A stretch of 64,000 bases of DNA, taken from a bacterium. GTDB lineage: Bacteria; Verrucomicrobiota; Verrucomicrobiia; Limisphaerales; J093. A model generated the notes under the pieces. It worked only from the letters and a program-made list of their open reading frames with translations. It was not told the origin of the DNA and searched no databases. The DNA lies in contig JAJXZJ010000035.1 of the NCBI GenBank assembly GCA_021780105.1, positions 40,440 to 104,439 of the forward strand. The letters are read 5' to 3'. Shown piece after piece: positions 8,059 through 16,966 of this stretch; position 1 is the first letter of the stretch, and each line of letters opens with the position of its first letter. Position numbers and translations under genes: made by a program.

Positions 8059-8841
8059 TCAGGCTGACGCCTGTCTGCGCGCCGCCAGGATCGCGGCGCC
8101 GAGGGCGCCGGTGAACTGCGGCTGAGGCGCGACGCGGACCGGTTGCTCCAGTGCGGCTTCCAGCGCGCGGAGCATCCCCGCCTGAAGCGCCACGCCGCCG
8201 GTGAAGCAGACCGGCGGCGCCACATGGCGCCCGGCCAGCGCGGCCACGCGGAGGGCGATGGCGTTTTGCACGCCGGCGGCGACGTCCGCCGGCAGCACGC
8301 CTTCCGCCAGCAGGCCGATGATCTCGGTTTCCGCAAACACCACGCAGGTGCTGCTGATCGCGGCCGGTGCGTGGCTGTGACGGCTGAGTTCGCCGAGCGT
8401 GGGCAGGTCCACGCCAAGCAGCGCGGCGACGACTTCCAGAAACCGGCCGGTGCCGGCGGCGCAGCGGTCGTTCATGGCGAAATCACGCACGTTCCCGCCG
8501 TCTTCGAGAAAGATGGCCTTGCTGTCCTGGCCGCCGATTTCGAGGATGGTCCGGGCCTCCGGGACAAGCTGGTGGACGCCGCGCGCGTGGCAGGTGATCT
8601 CCGTGATCGTCGTGTCGGCGAACCGCACGTTGTTGCGCCCGTAACCGGTGGCCACCACGGCGCCGACGCGTGCCGGCGGCAACGCGGCCTGCCGCAGTGC
8701 TTGTGCAAACACCTCGTCGGCAAGGCGCGCCTGCTCCACGCCCTGGTCCGTGACGGTCGCGGCCAGCATCTGCGCGGTGTCGGCGTCGAACAACACCGCC
8801 TTGATCGAGCGCGAACCCGCGTCTATGCCGGCGGCAATCAT
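8059..8841 (-). CDS. BadF/BadG/HgdC-type ATPase activator of a double-cubane reductase
   Basis: A 260-residue ASKHA-fold ATPase of the type that binds a [4Fe-4S] cluster between two subunits and drives low-potential electrons into 2-hydroxyacyl-CoA dehydratase-like partners. The phosphate-1 motif GIDAGSRSIKAVLFD is near the N-terminus. The cluster cysteines lie in NDRCAAGTGRFLE and CVVFAETEIIGLLAEG. The start ATG 8841 overlaps the stop of the upstream gene by four bases, so the pair is translationally coupled. Its closest functional analogues are YjiL of E. coli and the activator of double-cubane cluster protein (DCCP). No acyl-CoA genes are nearby, which favours the DCCP type. Confidence 0.85.
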   Translation of the reverse strand: MIAAGIDAGSRSIKAVLFDADTAQMLAATVTDQGVEQARLADEVFAQALRQAALPPARVGAVVATGYGRNNVRFADTTITEITCHARGVHQLVPEARTILEIGGQDSKAIFLEDGGNVRDFAMNDRCAAGTGRFLEVVAALLGVDLPTLGELSRHSHAPAAISSTCVVFAETEIIGLLAEGVLPADVAAGVQNAIALRVAALAGRHVAPPVCFTGGVALQAGMLRALEAALEQPVRVAPQPQFTGALGAAILAARRQASA

Positions 8842-10046
8842 CGGGCCTTTCGGGCGCGGACCATTTCCACGAGTGCCTCGACGCGGGCGCGGATGCGCGC
8901 CGAGTCCGCCGGTGAATAGTCGGTCGTGATTTTGAGGTATGGCAGGCGGAGTTCTTCCTCCGCCAGCCGGCGAACGTGGCAGGACTCGATGTCGTAAGTC
9001 AGGCACGCCTGCCAGACGAGCTCAATGAGGCAGTGCGGGCGGAACTTCGCCGCCAGTTCGCGCAACGTCTCCAGCCGCCGGCGATTGACCGTCAGCACCG
9101 AGCACGGCAGGTGGTAATATTTGCGGGCGATGGCGCGCAACGGATCGGGATCGTTTGCGTCCACGTCCTCGAGAATCGGTTTGAGGCCCGTGCAGTTTTC
9201 CATGGCGACGACGACCGCGCCGCTGCCCTCGATCAACTCCAGCACGCGTTCGGCGCCGTGGACGAGCGGCACGCCGGTGAGCAGCGCGCGGATGGGTGGG
9301 TCCGCGCCGGCATTGGCTTTCGGCGATCCGGGCGCGGCGTCGCCGTCGTGGAACGATTTCAGCGCCGTCTCGTATTGCTGGAGATCGGCCTCGATGCCGG
9401 AGATGATGCTCTTGAACTCGATGAGTTGCCGGCCGGTCAGCGGCGGCAGGTCTTGCGTCATCAGGTTGGCCAGATCGCGCCGCAAACCGCGCTCCCGGTT
9501 CATGAGCCGGATGGCGTCGCGCAACTTGTCATCCGTGATCGTGACGCCGAAGCGGTGCTCCAGATGTTCCTTGAGTTTGCGGACCTCGCCGCACCAGTGC
9601 GCGAAGGCATCGGCGTCGTCCGCCTTGGACGGCAGTTCGAGCACGTGCATCGGCTGCGTCGCCGCCATCAGTTCGAACATCTTCGTTTTTCCGTCGCAGG
9701 TCGTTTCGGCGACGACGAGATCGGCCCATTTCAGGAAAGGATTTTTGCCGGTGACGTGGTAGCCGAAGGTGGACTTGATCAGCGGGCAAAGGTTGGCGGG
9801 AAGCGTCTTTTCCGCGGCCGGGATGGTCGCCGCGGAACCGCCGCACAGACAAACCGGCACCGCGCCGGCGGCAAGGATGATTTCGCGCGGCGTGAATTCG
9901 CACAGGATGCCAACGACCGGACGTCCCTGCGTCTTCGCCGCCTCGGCGAAATCGTAACAGTGGTCCATCATGTCGGCGAACCACGCCAGCGCGGCGGACA
10001 CACCGACTTGGGCGGACGAGGTGGTCGGGGACGTAATTGAACTCAT
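8838..10046 (-). CDS. 2-hydroxyacyl-CoA dehydratase-like / double-cubane cluster protein
   Basis: A 402-residue single-subunit relative of HgdB, the YjiM/DCCP type. The N-terminal part has GILCEFTPREIILAAGAVPVC, typical of the family, then LCPLIKSTFG and AETTCDGKTKMFE with conserved cysteines, and later FMENCTGLKP-like and LVWQACLTYDIESCHV segments that would ligate the iron-sulfur cluster. Unlike true dehydratases there is only one subunit gene plus one activator. Known DCCPs use ATP-driven electrons to reduce small molecules; the physiological substrate is unknown. I use ATG 10046; the frame extends 46 codons upstream without family character. The neighbouring selenium genes suggest, but do not prove, a shared redox role. 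Confidence 0.85.
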   Translation of the reverse strand: MSSITSPTTSSAQVGVSAALAWFADMMDHCYDFAEAAKTQGRPVVGILCEFTPREIILAAGAVPVCLCGGSAATIPAAEKTLPANLCPLIKSTFGYHVTGKNPFLKWADLVVAETTCDGKTKMFELMAATQPMHVLELPSKADDADAFAHWCGEVRKLKEHLEHRFGVTITDDKLRDAIRLMNRERGLRRDLANLMTQDLPPLTGRQLIEFKSIISGIEADLQQYETALKSFHDGDAAPGSPKANAGADPPIRALLTGVPLVHGAERVLELIEGSGAVVVAMENCTGLKPILEDVDANDPDPLRAIARKYYHLPCSVLTVNRRRLETLRELAAKFRPHCLIELVWQACLTYDIESCHVRRLAEEELRLPYLKITTDYSPADSARIRARVEALVEMVRARKAR

Positions 10047-10211
10047 GGGCGCATCGTGCCTCGCGCCAGGCGCATGGCCGATCACAGGTGACACGCCCGG
10101 TTGCCCGACCCTGTTACGAAGCGGGTGACGTGGCAAGCGGCAAACGCCGATCGGTGCCGCCACACGGCGGGCTGGCAACACCAAGGTAAAGTCTGTCTTG
10201 CGTTTTGCCGT

Positions 10212-11861
10212 TTATTTCTTCGGCCCGGTGGTCAGCACCAGCACCCAGTCGTCGTCGCCGGCCGAATTCTTGCCCGGCGGGGTGAAGTGGTGGGCAGCTT
10301 GGTTTAGAACCGGTTTGGAATCGGCCGCCGCGTATTTCCCGCTCGTCGGGTCAAACCATTCTGTTGTGACCGGTGCAGCAAACCCGGACAGATCGATATC
10401 GACGCCATTCTGATCAGGAAGGTAGGCGACAGCCAGGTCGCCGCGCGCCGTGTGTGCCAGGACGGAGCGGTGCAGGTATTCGGTGGGCGGGTTTCGAATC
10501 CACTCGGGCACCGGTGCGAGCCGCCACCATTCAATGCTCGCGAGGAAATCATGCAGGCAGGTCATTTGTCGGGAGCTGGGGAGGGCCATCGCCTTTCGCC
10601 AGAAACCGGCCTTCGCCGGCTCGGTTTCCTACTGGTAGAGGTCGGTGCCGTAAGTGTAGCCCTTGGTGCCGGAGAGCCAGGAACGCCAGCCGAGGGAGCG
10701 CGCGCCGAGCGCGTTGAAGGCGGTCTGGCCCTCCGTGTCATACATCGCCTCGAGGTTGATGACCGGCTTGGGCGGTTCGCGGCGATAAAGGTGCAGGTTC
10801 CATGCGTTGGCTTGCCGGGCGCACAGTTCGCGGTTGCCGCCATTGTGGCCGGTCTGATCGCCGGCAAAATCGAGATAGGATTGATCGAAATAGGCCTCGG
10901 CGATCGTGTTCACCGGCTTACCGGTCGTCGTTCCCGGATGCTCGGTGATGAGATGAACGTGGGTCGCATCGCGAATGGCTTCGCCCACGGCGTTGCCCAG
11001 CTCGCGGTAGCCGCTGTCGAAGCTGGGCGAAAAGGCGATGAAGTTCCCGTAGAGCCGGGCCACGATTTGCCGGGCAAACAGACACGCGTCCGCGGCAGCG
11101 GGATAACGCGTGGTCGGCTCCATCACGCCCACCATGAGGACGAACAGGCCGCGCTCATTGGCCTCTTGGACCTTGCGCTCATAGGTCTGCCAAAAGGCGG
11201 GGTTTGGCTGGCCGATGTCCTCTCCAAGGAAAGGCAGGTTTCCGGTCGCGTCGCGCTTGCCCGCCCACCACGGCGCGGGACCGATTTGAATGACGGTGAA
11301 GTGCTTGCTGACCCGGTCCGCCAGATACGTTTCCCAATCGGCCTCCGTGGATTTCATCGGCCCGACCCAGGCCGTGTCGCCCATCCACAGGAACGGCGTG
11401 CCATCGGCATGGCAGAGATAACGCCGGTTGTCACTGAGCCGGAGAAAACCGTGACGGTAGAGCGGATTGTCGCCCCGGTAAGGCGTCACATTGACGGTGC
11501 CGGTCTGCGCGTGGAGTCCGGTATTGGCCGGATCAGAACACTCCGTGCGCCAGTGCCAGAGACCGGGCGTCGGAAACGCGCAGCGGATGCGGAACGTGTC
11601 GCCGCCATCCCAAAATCCATAAGCGTGCTGGACCTGGCCGGCGGGCCCGGTGCAGGTCACGCGCAATGTCACGTCGCGGCAGGGATTCCTATAGGCTTTG
11701 GAGCTGTGCAAGGCGGTTTCCCAGCGGGTCCAGGACTGCGCTTGGCTGCAGGTCGCTGCCGGTTCTCCAGCAATGGCACTCACAAGGATGAGCACGGCGG
11801 CAAGCAGAACAAGGAGACTCCGTTCGGCGAGGCGGTTCCTGGATTCGAGAGCAGGCTGCAT
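10212..11861 (-). pseudogene. Apiosidase-like DUF4038 glycoside hydrolase interrupted by one amber codon
   Basis: The frame starts at ATG 11861 with a signal peptide, a DUF5060-like N-terminal domain (about 40-130), then a DUF4038 TIM barrel (PFLWMGDTAWVGPMKSTEAD and later CLFARQIVARLYG). It meets TAG at 10629-10631 right after GYTYGTDLYQ, then continues in the same frame as ETEPAKAGFWRKAMALPSSRQ and a collagen-binding-type C-terminal domain ending at 10212. Family members usually have Trp at the stop position (GYTYG...QW), so a TGG to TAG change explains it. Either this is a fresh pseudogene, a sequencing error, or two pieces are made. It is the last gene of a four-gene minus-strand run. Confidence 0.8.
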
Positions 11862-11875
11862 TGAACCAAGAATGG

Positions 11876-12898
11876 TTAAGGTGTTTTACGCCCGCCAGCG
11901 CATTCGATCGCGGCCTGTTGCACGACACGTTGTTCGACAGCATCCAGTTGGTCGAAGAGTCGCCTCTTCCGCAGGTCGAAGCTCCGGCGGGGCTGTTTGT
12001 CTGCGGTATCCCCCTGCTGGCCGTTGTGAAAGCACCAGCCGGCCGCGCCGCCGGCGATGGCTCCGCGCAGGTCGTTCAGAAAGTCTTCCGTCTGCGGTTC
12101 CCAGCGGGTGTAGCCGCGGCGGAACGGTTCCTGGTAAAGGATGGGGGCCGTGCGCCCCAGTTTCTGCATGGCCGATCGCAGCATCCACGTTTGGGCCTCG
12201 GTTTCGCGCGGCGATGGAGCGGTGCGCGGCCGGTGAGGGGCGAGAAAATCCAGGCCGACGGTCAACAAGGCCTCGCGCACCTCGTCCGGCGTCAAATCAT
12301 GTCCGCCAAACGAAGCGGTCACCCGCCGCGCGGGATCGCGCCGACGCACCAGATCGCGCAGTCGCGTCAACTCGGCGTCGCTGACGAAGCGCGCGTCCCG
12401 CACGTCGTGCTCGTTAGCCAAATCGAGGAACCAATTGCAGTGAGTCTGGAGCGCGGCAAGCAACGTTTCCACCGCCTGCTGATGGGCGGCGAAGCTCCGC
12501 AAGGTTTCCCCGCGCGTCAGCGTCACATCCACCACGAGTCCACGCCGGTCGCATTCCGCCACCAGCCACTTGAGTCTCCCCAGGAACGGTTCGCGCGCCG
12601 TCCCGTTGGTCCCGACGGCGGAGATGTCTCCGCCAAAAGCGTTCCAAGTGGCCCAAACCCGCAGCCAGTTGAAGCCGAGGCGTTGCGCGTCATCAAGGTC
12701 TTTCCGAACCGCATCATGGTGAGCGCCCAGCGCGCCGTAGTAGCTGAAGCCAAGCAGGAACTCGGGCTGGCCATTCAGCGTGAATTCCCCACCACGAACG
12801 CCGAGCCGCGTGGGACGGGCAGGTGTGGGGCCGGCGGCGCGCACGACCATTTCGGCGGCACAGAGGATCACCGCGACCAGGATTTGCTTGATTCTCAT
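11876..12898 (-). CDS. Secreted cellulase-like (GH5-type fold) glycosidase
   Basis: A 340-residue protein from ATG 12898, opening MRIKQILVAVILCAAEMVVRA, a signal peptide. After it comes GGEFTLNGQPEFLLGFSYYGALG, the start typical of cellulase-like TIM barrels, followed by GFNWLRVWATWNAFGG. The acid/base region may be LDLANEHDVRDAR, where NE follows the strand, and the nucleophile may be in ILYQEPFRRG. The exact GH family is not certain. It lies 14 bp upstream of the DUF4038 gene and 29 bp downstream of the next gene, all on one strand, so an operon for extracellular glycan breakdown is likely. Confidence 0.65.
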   Translation of the reverse strand: MRIKQILVAVILCAAEMVVRAAGPTPARPTRLGVRGGEFTLNGQPEFLLGFSYYGALGAHHDAVRKDLDDAQRLGFNWLRVWATWNAFGGDISAVGTNGTAREPFLGRLKWLVAECDRRGLVVDVTLTRGETLRSFAAHQQAVETLLAALQTHCNWFLDLANEHDVRDARFVSDAELTRLRDLVRRRDPARRVTASFGGHDLTPDEVREALLTVGLDFLAPHRPRTAPSPRETEAQTWMLRSAMQKLGRTAPILYQEPFRRGYTRWEPQTEDFLNDLRGAIAGGAAGWCFHNGQQGDTADKQPRRSFDLRKRRLFDQLDAVEQRVVQQAAIECAGGRKTP

Positions 12899-12927
12899 GT
12901 TGAATGCGGAGGCTGCTTTCGATTGGT

Positions 12928-14316
12928 TTACGGCCGACGCTGGAGCAGCAAGCCCCAATCGCTTTCATCGGGTGCCTTGAATTCGTGTGTGCGGCCACCG
13001 TCCACGCCGAAGGACTCGCCGAATGATCCGCCGCGCGGGTTGTACCATTGCGCCTGCAGGCTCCCGCCCATCCGCGAGAGGTCGAGGAGCACACGACCTC
13101 CGTGGGGCAGGTAAGCCGCCAGTTGAGCGCTCGAGGCCATGGCGTAGGCGGTGCCAGACCTTACGAGCGCATCGTCAGGCGTCATCTCCCAGGGCTTGAT
13201 GCGCTTCATGAACGCGGCCGCGAAGTCGATCTGCTTGTGCAGGGCTGCCCGCGAATCCGGGTACGGCTTCCCGAGCCGGTACTCCAAAGCATCGTCCATA
13301 TAGTCAAAGTGTCCGCCGCTGACGAGCGCGGTCCACATGGCGGCGCGGACCTCGTCGTCGTTCTTGTTGATCGTCCAGTCCGTGTCGAAGATGAGGGGTT
13401 GGCGAAGGACGCGTCGGGCCAGCATGCCCCGGCGCACCAGGGCAGGCTCCCATCTCTGCACCACATCGCTGTGAAGGGGAAGGTCACGGCGCATGGTCAG
13501 GTGTTTCCGCGGCATGGTCTTCTCGATCTCGTGGATGTAGTCGCAGAACGCCAGTTCCCACTCCGCGCTGTAGTAGTTCTCGTTGGCAATCTCGTAGCGC
13601 ACGTTGGCGAACCCGTTGATCGTTTCGACGATTTTGTGGACCAGGGCCTTCTGGTACTTCATCGCCCCGGGGTTACCCAGGGAGCAGAAGCCGCGCGCGC
13701 CATCGATGCCGGTGCCGGTGTGGGCAGGATCGCCGTCCACGCCGTTGATGTTGTTGTCACGCTGGAAGGCGTGGAGCTTCCAGAGCTCGGCGTGCTTCAA
13801 CATCCACGCGTCCATCATGATGGGTTGTAACTGGATGCCGTGCTGCTGCGCGGCCCGGCAGAACGCCTGTAGTCGCTCGAAGAAAGCCGGGTTGAAGCGG
13901 CTGAGATCATATTTCGGCCGCCCGTCGTTGGCCGTTCCGGGGCCTGGGCGAAGGAACGGCTCCACGTGCCGTGCGGGGATGGGGTCGGTGGTGATCTCCT
14001 CGCACCCCCACCAGAGCCAGACGCGCGCCGTATTGAGGCCGCGCGAGCGCAGGCTGTCCAGAAAGCGCACGTAGTCGAAGTCGAGGTCTGAGAACGCACC
14101 CCAGGTGTAGTCGCCCACCAGCACGACCGGACGCTCCCGCGCATCCCGGAAGTAGTACGGATTGCTGGGAAGCACAGCCAGCGCGCGAGTTCGGCCGCCG
14201 GACGGTCGTCCCGGCTGCACCGCCCCGCTGTCACGCGACGCGGCGAGGGCAGGTGTGCAACTGCCACTCATCACCGCGAGCGCCAAGGCACAGATGACTA
14301 CATCGCCCCTTGTCAT
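12928..14316 (-). CDS. Secreted glycosidase-like protein (TIM barrel, collagen-binding-type C-terminus)
   Basis: A 462-residue exported protein with an N-terminal signal (MTRGDVVICALALAVMSGSC, lipobox-like ending in SCTP). The body has NPYYFRDARERPVVLVGDYTWGAFSD, close in style to DUF4038/DUF6298 barrels, then RVWLWWGCEEITTDP, VRYEIANENYYSAEWE (a candidate acid/base Glu) and a C-terminal beta domain with LPHGGRVLLDLSRMGGSLQA and WYNPRGGSF, the pattern of the putative collagen-binding domain. The substrate is unknown. Its ATG overlaps the stop of the upstream gene by four bases. Confidence 0.65.
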   Translation of the reverse strand: MTRGDVVICALALAVMSGSCTPALAASRDSGAVQPGRPSGGRTRALAVLPSNPYYFRDARERPVVLVGDYTWGAFSDLDFDYVRFLDSLRSRGLNTARVWLWWGCEEITTDPIPARHVEPFLRPGPGTANDGRPKYDLSRFNPAFFERLQAFCRAAQQHGIQLQPIMMDAWMLKHAELWKLHAFQRDNNINGVDGDPAHTGTGIDGARGFCSLGNPGAMKYQKALVHKIVETINGFANVRYEIANENYYSAEWELAFCDYIHEIEKTMPRKHLTMRRDLPLHSDVVQRWEPALVRRGMLARRVLRQPLIFDTDWTINKNDDEVRAAMWTALVSGGHFDYMDDALEYRLGKPYPDSRAALHKQIDFAAAFMKRIKPWEMTPDDALVRSGTAYAMASSAQLAAYLPHGGRVLLDLSRMGGSLQAQWYNPRGGSFGESFGVDGGRTHEFKAPDESDWGLLLQRRP

Positions 14317-15131
14317 GGTTGCTCCTTCGCCGAGCTGGCGATCGCGTCGCCCAGCGCGTTGATCACGGCCTTGTCAATGGCGCGGTCCCTGAAACCGTAG
14401 ATCAAAAAATGCGCGCCTTTTTTCATCGCGATCCGTGCCATTGCCCCCGCGCGAGCCGGCCCCGGATTGATCACCGGTCCGCAATCGGTGTTGTTGATGG
14501 TGGGGGCGCTGGCGGTTTGGAGCCGCACGGTCGCCTCGGTGAAATCCTCGCAATGGTGCCAGTCCACGTAATCAAAGCCCTTGACCTGCGGCGCGCCCCG
14601 GCCGCCGTCGCCACACGCGGCCTTCAAACCTTTCCACTGCTCCAGCGCGTAGCTCATCCAGCGATGTGCTTTGCCGTTCTCCTGCCCATCCGGTTCGGAA
14701 ACGCCGAGGAGGATCACCCGTTCCGATCCGATCTGCTCGCTGATCTCCCGCAGCCGCTCCTGGAACCAGGCGTCGCTTTGGTGCCGCTGGGCTTCCCCAT
14801 TCCAATTGACCAGGGAGATCAGCGTCGTGATCCGCTGCCGGCGCATGGCGTTGACCAGGCGCCGGGCGGCCGCGACGCGGGTTTCACTGGACAATCCCTT
14901 GCGCGCACTCTCGTTGAACCAGGCGACGTATTCAATTTCGGTCAACGTGCATCCGGCGGCGTTCAACAACCCCGCGAGTTCCTCGGCGTCAATCGTGTGC
15001 CAGAGATTGACCACGCCGTAGCCGATGAGAAGGGGAGCGCGTTGCGCCGACGGTGGAGCCCCCGAACCCAACGCCACCTGTCCGGCTGCCAGCAGACTGG
15101 CACCGAGGAATGCTCTTCGATTGATCTTCAT
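14313..15131 (-). CDS. Tat-exported TIM-barrel-like protein of unknown function
   Basis: A 272-residue protein from ATG 15131. It opens MKINRRAFLGASLLAAGQ, a twin-arginine export signal. Later segments such as RRQRITTLISLVNWNGEAQ, GSERVILLGVSEPDGQENGK and KGAHFLIYGFRDRAIDKAVI look like strands and loops of a glycosidase-type barrel, but I cannot assign a family or catalytic residues. It is the first gene of the four-gene run 15131-10212 and overlaps the next gene by four bases. Confidence 0.55.
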   Translation of the reverse strand: MKINRRAFLGASLLAAGQVALGSGAPPSAQRAPLLIGYGVVNLWHTIDAEELAGLLNAAGCTLTEIEYVAWFNESARKGLSSETRVAAARRLVNAMRRQRITTLISLVNWNGEAQRHQSDAWFQERLREISEQIGSERVILLGVSEPDGQENGKAHRWMSYALEQWKGLKAACGDGGRGAPQVKGFDYVDWHHCEDFTEATVRLQTASAPTINNTDCGPVINPGPARAGAMARIAMKKGAHFLIYGFRDRAIDKAVINALGDAIASSAKEQP

Positions 15132-15541
15132 TGGGAAAATGTGGATGCGGCCGCGGTGATCGCCCAATTCATGATTGCACCGGATAGACTCGGAACGCCG
15201 CGCTCCTATTCGAGACGCATGAGGGTTCCCCGATTCGATTCCAGGCTCCGCCGGATCGAACCGTGGGTTTCTCAGCCTCGAAGTCACACTCGGTGAACGA
15301 CACGGAGCCGTCGTTGTGGCCCGCGAGGACATGATGTTGAACGACGCCGCGGCCGGTGGCGCGTGCGAACGCGATCGGATCATGGTTTGCGCGCGAGTTG
15401 AATTTTACCAGCGGGTTGACGGTGACGCGGGTGCCGGCGCCGGGCGTTCCGGGTCCGTTCTGGACACTCCGGCGCCGGGGACGTAGTTTTGGCGCAATGT
15501 GAATACCACCTCCGATCCGCAACTCAAGCCATAGGAAGTTT
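15132..15541. other. Gap upstream of the glycosidase run; possible coding remnant
   Basis: No complete gene is seen. On the minus strand, about 15240-15450, an open frame spells plausible protein (KFNSRANHDPIAFARATGRG, then VVQHHVLAGHNDGSVSFTE) without a sensible start, so it may be the remains of a decayed gene. The rest should contain the promoter of the minus-strand run and of the plus-strand gene at 15542. Confidence 0.3.
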
Positions 15542-16009
15542 ATGCGTCTTCGTTTGTTTTCTGCCGGGTTGATTCTCGGATTAAGCCTGGTCTGTGCCGG
15601 TTTGCTGGCACCGGTGCCGGCGTGCGCGGCCAATCCCGGTCCGCCCGCTCCCGACGTGGTGGACGCGGGCTTCAGTCTCTATGCAAAGGCCGGCGCCGGG
15701 CTGGCTTTGGACACCTGGCGGAAGGGCGGACTGGCGGAGGCTGACAGTGGCAAGGTCGCCACCCAGCTCAGCTTCTTCCGGCAGACGGATCGGACCCTCG
15801 GCAACTACCGCGCCTACGAGGTGGTCCAGTCGCGGCGGATTGGCGCCAGTTCGCGCATTTTTTACATCGCCATCAACTACCAGCGTGGCGCCGTCTATGC
15901 GCGGTTTCTGGTTTACCAGACGGACAAGGATTGGGTTGTGCAGAGCATGGATTTCAGCCTGAAGCCGGAGGCAATCATGCCGTGGCTGGCATTGGAAAAT
16001 CCAGAGTGA
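15542..16009 (+). CDS. Secreted hypothetical protein
   Basis: A 155-residue protein with a clear signal peptide (MRLRLFSAGLILGLSLVCAG, cleavage near ACA-AN). The mature part is small and probably one alpha/beta domain: TWRKGGLAEADSGKVATQL, then GNYRAYEVVQSRRIG and FYIAINYQRGAVYARF, a pattern seen in exported proteins of the DUF3887/DUF4864 kind, though I am not sure of the family. It is convergent with atpG, 75 bp away, and stands where atpD would usually be found. Confidence 0.65.
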   Translation: MRLRLFSAGLILGLSLVCAGLLAPVPACAANPGPPAPDVVDAGFSLYAKAGAGLALDTWRKGGLAEADSGKVATQLSFFRQTDRTLGNYRAYEVVQSRRIGASSRIFYIAINYQRGAVYARFLVYQTDKDWVVQSMDFSLKPEAIMPWLALENPE

Positions 16010-16084
16010 CGCCGCCGGGCAACGCCTCCGCACGTGTTTGGCCACGGCGGCGGCCGTGTTGCGGCGGAGGCGAACTGGCGTCGC

Positions 16085-16960
16085 TCAGCCGAGCGACATC
16101 GTGGCGCTGGAAATTTCGAGCAGCTCCTTGGTGATGAGCGACTGGCGGAGCTTGTTGTATTCCAGCGTGAGGTCGCTGATGAGTGTGTTGGCGTTGTCGG
16201 TCGCGTTTTTCATCGCCACCATGCGGGCGCTGTGTTCGCTGGCCTTGGCTTCGAGCAGCACCTGATAAACGACGAAGTTGACCCAGTGCGGCAACAGCTC
16301 ACCCAGGACACTTTCGGCGTTCGGCTCAAACAGAAACGCCGTCGGCTCGCCGGCCGTCGGTTCGTCCGGCGCATCGTCCGGACGGAGGGTGAAGCTTTTG
16401 ATTTCCTCGACGGGCAGCAGTTTGATGGCGGCCGGCCGCTGGGTGAGCGTATTGACGAACCGGGTGAACATGACGTCCACGCGGCTGACATCGCCCTTGA
16501 GGAACAGATCGCGGGCGGACTTGGCGATCGCGCGCGCTTCCGCGTAAGCCGGCGTGTCGTGGTAAGTGAACTCGGCCACCAAGGAACGCTTGGTGCGCGC
16601 GATGAACTGGGAGGCTTTGCGGCCGGCGGTGATGAAGGTCGTGCGCGCGCGGTCGAGTTTGGCGACCTCGCGAAACAGGTTGCTGTTCAGCGCGCCGCAC
16701 AAGCCTTTGTCCGTGCTGACGAGAATCACGGCGGTTTTTCCCCGCTCCCGCTTTTCCATGAGCGGGTGGGTCATGTCCGTGCCATCCGATGCAACCGCTC
16801 CGAGCACCGTATTCATGAGCCGCGCATACGGCCGGCCGGCCAGGGCGGCCTGCTGGGCCTTCGTCATTTTGGACGAGGCCACCATTTGCATGGCCTTGGT
16901 GATCTGGGCCGTGCTTTTGACCGACTTGATGCGCCGGCGGATGTCGCGCGTGCTGGGCAT
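16085..16960 (-). CDS. atpG: ATP synthase F1 subunit gamma
   Basis: The central rotor stalk of F1. The protein is 291 residues, the usual length. The N-terminal STRDIRRRIKSVKSTAQITK helix and AMQMVASSKMTKAQ match the family, as do LVSTDKGLCGALNSNLF and the C-terminal LTLEYNKLRQSLITKELLEI helix. It is the last gene of this ATP synthase cluster; the beta (atpD) and epsilon (atpC) genes that normally follow are absent. Confidence 0.95.
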   Translation of the reverse strand: MPSTRDIRRRIKSVKSTAQITKAMQMVASSKMTKAQQAALAGRPYARLMNTVLGAVASDGTDMTHPLMEKRERGKTAVILVSTDKGLCGALNSNLFREVAKLDRARTTFITAGRKASQFIARTKRSLVAEFTYHDTPAYAEARAIAKSARDLFLKGDVSRVDVMFTRFVNTLTQRPAAIKLLPVEEIKSFTLRPDDAPDEPTAGEPTAFLFEPNAESVLGELLPHWVNFVVYQVLLEAKASEHSARMVAMKNATDNANTLISDLTLEYNKLRQSLITKELLEISSATMSLG

Positions 16961-16966
16961 GCGGAA

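Noticed and set aside
10212..10589. Separate small gene for the collagen-binding-type domain
   Set aside because: It is in the same frame as the upstream DUF4038 gene and continues it after one TAG, so it is part of one broken gene.
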